From Streptomyces bacillaris (lineage in GTDB: Bacteria; Actinomycetota; Actinomycetes; Streptomycetales; Streptomycetaceae): a stretch of DNA of 64,000 bases. This document shows, one piece after another, positions 61,601 to 64,000 of this stretch. The translations under genes were made by a program, and so were the position numbers. Position 1 is the first letter of the stretch; every line of letters starts with the position of its first letter. The DNA is taken from assembly GCF_003268675.1 (NCBI RefSeq), contig NZ_CP029378.1, positions 1,302,001 through 1,366,000 of the forward strand, read 5' to 3'. The notes under the pieces were generated by a model. That model worked only from the letters and a program-made list of their open reading frames with translations. It made no database searches and was not told the DNA's origin.

Positions 61601-62523
61601 CGCCGGAGACGGCGGGCCCGGAGTTCGTCGGCAGCTACGGCGGGGTCATCCACGAGATGACCGAGGCGCGTGACGTACGGATGGGCCAGTACGGGCACAG
61701 CAACCAGGTCGCCCACCACGCCACGTACATGTACAACGCGGCCTCGCAGCCCCACAAGACGCAGGAGAAGGTCCGCGAGGTGCTGAGCCGCCTCTACGTC
61801 GGCAGCGAGATCGGGCAGGGCATCCACGGCGACGAGGACAACGGCGAGCAGTCGGCGTGGTACCTCTTCTCCTCGCTCGGCTTCTACCCGCTGGTGATGG
61901 GCAGCGGGGAGTACGCGATCGGCTCGCCGCTCTTCAAGAAGGTCACCGTCCGCATGGACAACGGCCGCAAGCTGACCGTCAAGGCGCCGAAGAACAGCGC
62001 GACGAACATCTACGTGCAGGGCGTGAAGGTCAACGGCAAGAAGTGGACCTCCACCGCGCTCCCCCACGACGTGCTGGCCAAGGGCGGCACGCTGGAGTTC
62101 GACATGGGCCCGAAGCCGTCCACCTGGGGCACGGGCAAGGACGCGGCCCCGGTCTCCATCCAGCGGGACGACAAGGCACCCGCCCCCAAGGGCGATGTGC
62201 TGACGGGTGGCGGGGCGCTCTTCGACAACACCTCGGCCACCTCGGCGGAGGTCACGTCGGTGGAGCTGCCGGTGACGGCGTCCACGAAGGCGCTCCAGTA
62301 CACGCTGACCTCGGCGGCGGCCGACAAGGCCCCGAAGGGGTGGACGCTCCAGGGCTCGTCCGACGGGAAGAGCTGGAAGGACCTGGACCACCGCTCGGGC
62401 CAGGCCTTCGCCTGGGACAAGCAGACGCGGGCCTTCTCGGTGGACCGGCCGGGGGCGTACGCGCAGTACCGGCTGGTGCTGACGGGCGCGGCGACGCTGG
62501 CGGAGGTGGAGCTGATCTCCTGA
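58651..62523 (+). CDS. Secreted GH92 alpha-mannosidase with discoidin-like domains
   Basis: 1290 residues. A Sec signal (about 25-46, cut near AVA-G) is followed by an F5/8-type carbohydrate-binding domain (about 105-235: WLAFQPTGWVEFDLDEPVKVVTYALTSAND, KDWTLKGSADGKEWTDLDRRTG). A jelly-roll region follows (about 260-415), then the GH92 domain (about 425-1130) with YKDGGWTSRWSSPGYADLMTGT, NNGFWDTYRTTWPAYSFF, HGDEDNGEQSAWYLFSSLGFYP and NIYVQGVKVNGK. A second discoidin-like half-domain closes the protein (about 1185-1290). GH92 enzymes are Ca-dependent exo-mannosidases acting on alpha-1,2/1,3/1,4/1,6-mannosides. The start is uncertain: an out-of-frame ATG at 58641 sits nearer the GGAGG. Confidence 0.95.
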   Translation: MQPPRGLHHGAGRALSGAARTRRSRTAAVLAASLALALAAPTAAVAGPSDADRKPSGERTFRSSFEADEKQPDWRNTVEEGPDGTERSSGVDGGFSSGIPGNVTDRVTEVRASAENTAGGEVKENLVDVEPASKWLAFQPTGWVEFDLDEPVKVVTYALTSANDHAPRDPKDWTLKGSADGKEWTDLDRRTGETFAKRHETKSYDFASDTAYRHFRLEITANNGASDILQLADVQFSNGDTSAPVPDEMRSQADRGPSGSPTAKAGAGFTGKKALRYAGTHQADGRAYSYNKVFDVNTAVTKDTELSYLVYPQMGETDLNYPATHIAVDLAFTDGTYLSQLKATDSHGGLLTPQGQGDAKRLYVNQWNKVSSRIGAVAAGKTVDRVLVAYDSDKGPAKFQGWVDDIVIEPKKPEKRKAHLSDYALTTRGTNSSGGYSRGNNIPATAVPHGFNFWTPVTNAGSLSWLYDYHRGNNEDNLPTLQAFSASHEPSPWMGDRQTFQVMPSAAAGTPDAARTARALPFRHENEVAKPHYYGVTFENGLKAEMTPTDHAARMRFTYPGKDASLVFDNVSNAGGLTLDPGTRSFSGYTDVKSGLSTGATRMFVYGVFDAPVTDSGMLKGGGGDDVTGFFRFDAGKDRTVELRLATSLIGVDQAKKNLAMEIPASTSFEKVQRTAQQAWDRILGTIEVEGANEDQLTTLYSSLYRLYLYPNSGHEKVNGKDKYASPFSKPTGTDTPTQTGAKIVDGKVYVNNGFWDTYRTTWPAYSFFSPKKAGELVDGFVQHYKDGGWTSRWSSPGYADLMTGTSSDVAFADAYVKGVKFDAEAAYDAAVKNATVAPPSSGVGRKGMETSVFTGYANTATHEGLSWSLEGYLNDYGIARMGQELYKKTKKARYKEESEYFLNRAQKYVKLFDGKAGFFQGKKPNGDWRLPSDSYDPRVWGYDYTETNGWGYAFTAPQDSRGLANLYGGRAGLGKKLDTYFSTPETAGPEFVGSYGGVIHEMTEARDVRMGQYGHSNQVAHHATYMYNAASQPHKTQEKVREVLSRLYVGSEIGQGIHGDEDNGEQSAWYLFSSLGFYPLVMGSGEYAIGSPLFKKVTVRMDNGRKLTVKAPKNSATNIYVQGVKVNGKKWTSTALPHDVLAKGGTLEFDMGPKPSTWGTGKDAAPVSIQRDDKAPAPKGDVLTGGGALFDNTSATSAEVTSVELPVTASTKALQYTLTSAAADKAPKGWTLQGSSDGKSWKDLDHRSGQAFAWDKQTRAFSVDRPGAYAQYRLVLTGAATLAEVELIS

Positions 62524-62538
62524 CACCCGTCCTGTGAT

Positions 62539-62580
62539 CCGTGCGGCCGGTACCCCGAGGAAGGGGTGCCGGCCGCACGG
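62539..62580. terminator. Bidirectional terminator between GH92 and phosphatase genes
   Basis: 18-bp arms (62539-62556 and 62563-62580) with one mismatch and loop GAGGAA, between convergent genes. Confidence 0.85.
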
Positions 62581-62602
62581 CGTTCCAGGCGTCCTGGGCC
62601 TC

Positions 62603-63220
62603 CTAGGCGTCCTGAAGCGCTTCGGGCAGGGCCATGTTGAGGGCGGTGACGACCGGTCCGCCGTGTTCCGTGCCGAGCCGGGAGACGGCGCCGGTGGCGA
62701 GCTGGAAGAGGCGCCCCTCGGCCGGGGTCAGCCCGAGGTAGCGGGCGGTGAGGACGCGCAGGAAGTGGGAGTGGGCGACGAGCGCGATGTCTGCGCTCCC
62801 GAGCCCCTCGGCGGCCGACCGGACGCCCGCGAGCACCTGGTCGGCGCGCTGCCCGACCTGGGCGGGGCTCTCGCCGGGGTGCTCGTCGGAGCCGGGGTCG
62901 ACGCCGTCGGTCCAGAGGTTCCAGAAGGGGCGGGTGCGGCGGATCGCCCGGGTGGTGATGCCCTCGTAGCCGCCGTAGTCCCACTCCCGCAGCTCGGGGG
63001 TGACGCGCGGGGCGTGGAGCCCGGCCAGCTCGGCGGTGCGCCGGGCCCGGATCGAGGGGCTGACGAGGGTGAGGCCGATGTTCCGGTCGGCGAGGAGCGG
63101 GACCAGGGCGCGGGCCTGGCGCTCTCCGGTGGCGGTCAGCGGGAGGTCGGTCCAGCTCGTGTGCTGCCCGGAGCGGGACCACTCGGTCTCGCCGTGCCGG
63201 ATGAGGATCAGCTCGCCCAT
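62603..63220 (-). CDS. Histidine phosphatase family protein (phosphoglycerate-mutase-like)
   Basis: 205 residues from the ATG at 63220 (MGELILIRHGETEWS...). The RHG motif with the phospho-accepting His is at about 8-10. QHTSWTDLPLTATGERQA, SPSIRARRTAELAG and the second catalytic His in IALVAHSHFLRVLTARYL complete the branch-1 pattern. It dephosphorylates small metabolites; the substrate is unknown. Convergent with the GH92 gene. Confidence 0.93.
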   Translation of the reverse strand: MGELILIRHGETEWSRSGQHTSWTDLPLTATGERQARALVPLLADRNIGLTLVSPSIRARRTAELAGLHAPRVTPELREWDYGGYEGITTRAIRRTRPFWNLWTDGVDPGSDEHPGESPAQVGQRADQVLAGVRSAAEGLGSADIALVAHSHFLRVLTARYLGLTPAEGRLFQLATGAVSRLGTEHGGPVVTALNMALPEALQDA

Positions 63221-63628
63221 GGGGTCCGTTCGCTTTCTGCACGGGTGGTGCCGGTGGTGCGGGTGGGGCCACGTACCGTAAGTCCCCCGCTTGATCGACT
63301 TCCCGTGGGGGGACCGCATGTCCGACAACTCTCCGCCTCCGCCGCCCGAACAGCCGCAGCCGGAGCCCCCGCTTCCGTGATCCACGGAGGTCACGAGCCG
63401 GTGGTGTCCGAAGGTCTTCTTCCAGGTCGCGGGCGCCCTGTTCCTCGGAGTGGGCCGACACGAACACCCGTCCGGTCAGCCCGCTTCATGAAGGCCCGAG
63501 TCTGAAGAGAGCACCTCCCGACGAACGATCTCCTCCGCACCGGCTCCCTCACCCGACTCACGCGCCCAGCCGCCGGCACCTCCATCCGCGGCGGCACCGA
63601 CCGCATCACCGAAACCACCCTCGACGCG
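63221..63628. other. 408-bp region without an intact gene
   Basis: Contains only the 20-codon remnant at 63318-63380 and otherwise degenerate sequence. Possible decay after loss of a membrane protein gene. Confidence 0.5.
63318..63380 (+). pseudogene. Proline-rich 20-codon reading frame, possible gene remnant
   Basis: ATG 63318 follows GGGGGGACC; MSDNSPPPPPEQPQPEPPLP then stops. It resembles the Pro-rich N termini of Streptomyces RDD-type membrane proteins, but nothing further continues it in any frame. A start-of-gene fragment is the best guess. Confidence 0.25.
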
Positions 63629-63997
63629 CTATTCAGTCGCCTCTTCGGGTTCCTCACCGGGTGCCGCCGTCACATTGCCCACGGCAGGCCCTCCGTTACG
63701 CCAGGTGACCGTCACTTTGAGGGTGGCCTTGCCTCCCGCCTCGGTCACGACGCTCACCAGTTGGCCGCTCTTCGCCGCGATTTCGATGCCGAATTCGAGC
63801 GTCACCTCGTCCGGAGCCGCACTCCGCAGTCCGGACCTGACGCTGCGCGTGACGGCCTCCAGGGTCTGAGGCAGATCGCTGAGCCGCCGTGACAGGCGGT
63901 CACCGAAGCTGGTGTCCCGGGGGCCCTCGTCCTCGTCGTCGACGTGCACCCATATCGAGGTTCCGTCCGGCATGACTGCCTGGATCGCATCGGACAC
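63629..63997 (-). CDS. Trypco1 (CU044_2847 family) protein
   Basis: 122 residues from the GTG at 63997. The family pattern is clear: SDAIQAVMPDGTSIWVHVDDED (about 2-23), a central helix around LSRRLSDLPQTLEAVTRSVRSGL (about 36-58), then DEVTLEFGIEIAAKSGQLVSVVTEAGGKATLKVTVTWR (about 63-100). Trypco1 domains are named for co-occurring with trypsin-like peptidases in NTP-dependent biological conflict systems. A peptidase or NTPase gene could lie beyond the right edge. Acidic tail. Confidence 0.88.
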   Translation of the reverse strand: MSDAIQAVMPDGTSIWVHVDDEDEGPRDTSFGDRLSRRLSDLPQTLEAVTRSVRSGLRSAAPDEVTLEFGIEIAAKSGQLVSVVTEAGGKATLKVTVTWRNGGPAVGNVTAAPGEEPEEATE

Positions 63998-64000
63998 GCG

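Noticed and set aside
58912..62526. 1204-codon minus-strand frame opposite the GH92 gene
   Set aside because: Antisense shadow; Val/Leu/Arg/Gly-biased sequence typical of the complement of third-position GC codons.
63391..63657. Minus-strand 88-codon frame between the phosphatase and Trypco1 genes
   Set aside because: Arg/Pro/Ser-rich, no ribosome site and no recognisable pattern.
1..64000. Insertion sequences, integrases, tRNA genes with attachment sites
   Set aside because: No transposase or integrase motif and no tRNA-like cloverleaf was recognised on either strand.

Overview
The window reads as ordinary chromosome from a Streptomyces. GC content is very high. GTG and TTG starts and GGAGG-type ribosome sites are common. 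It holds actinomycete-specific families: an XRE regulator with a DUF397 partner and an RsbW-like ATPase, DUF3000, TIGR04222, an SCO5918-type small protein, and the Rok7B7 sugar locus. I recognise 57 intact or edge-truncated protein genes, one clear pseudogene and no tRNA or rRNA gene. From memory, the block from about 26.7 kb to 58 kb keeps the gene order of the S. coelicolor SCO6005-SCO604x region (ngcEFG - rok7B7 - xylFGH - dxs - permease - LCP - fadB/fadA - rnd - regulator - DUF3000 - hemE - hemY/hemQ - DUF692/TIGR04222). I could not check this by search.

Left part (1-26.6 kb) is a mosaic. An inositol-monophosphatase-like gene runs off the left edge. Next is a two-gene unit (553-2407) whose products share a glycine/asparagine-rich motif resembling bacterial amyloid-signalling motifs, divergent from a GTPase-associated protein 1 (GAP1)-like gene. 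A TetR gene and a broken Baeyer-Villiger monooxygenase follow, then a DEAD-box helicase operon and an XRE/DUF397/anti-sigma-like trio around a 25-bp palindrome. The remaining genes are housekeeping or stress genes (msrB, murC, a RibD-like reductase, zapE, OsmC, PhoX, a deacetylase lipoprotein, a membrane-anchored Mrr-type nuclease, AIM24, a PTH2-type hydrolase).

Centre (26.7-45.6 kb). A DUF692 (MNIO) enzyme with an extra C-terminal domain is translationally coupled to a TIGR04222 membrane protein that ends in a Gly/Ser tail with seven regularly spaced cysteines. I consider this the best candidate for an undescribed modification system. It is followed by a secreted peptidase, haem genes (hemQ, hemY, hemE, coproporphyrin-dependent route), DUF4349 and FAD-disulfide-reductase genes, a response regulator, RNase D, the fadA-fadB beta-oxidation pair and an LCP wall-polymer ligase.

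Right part (46-64 kb). This is a carbon-uptake region: an amino-acid permease, dxs, a xylose-type ABC transporter (xylFGH), the ROK regulator rok7B7, and an N-acetylglucosamine/chitobiose-type ABC transporter without its own ATPase (ngcEFG). Divergent from ngcE is a large secreted GH92 mannosidase with discoidin-like ends. Candidate DasR-type and LacI-type operators lie in the shared 0.5-kb promoter region, and an inverted repeat sits before xylF. The right edge holds a histidine phosphatase and a Trypco1 (CU044_2847) protein, a family tied to NTP-dependent conflict systems.
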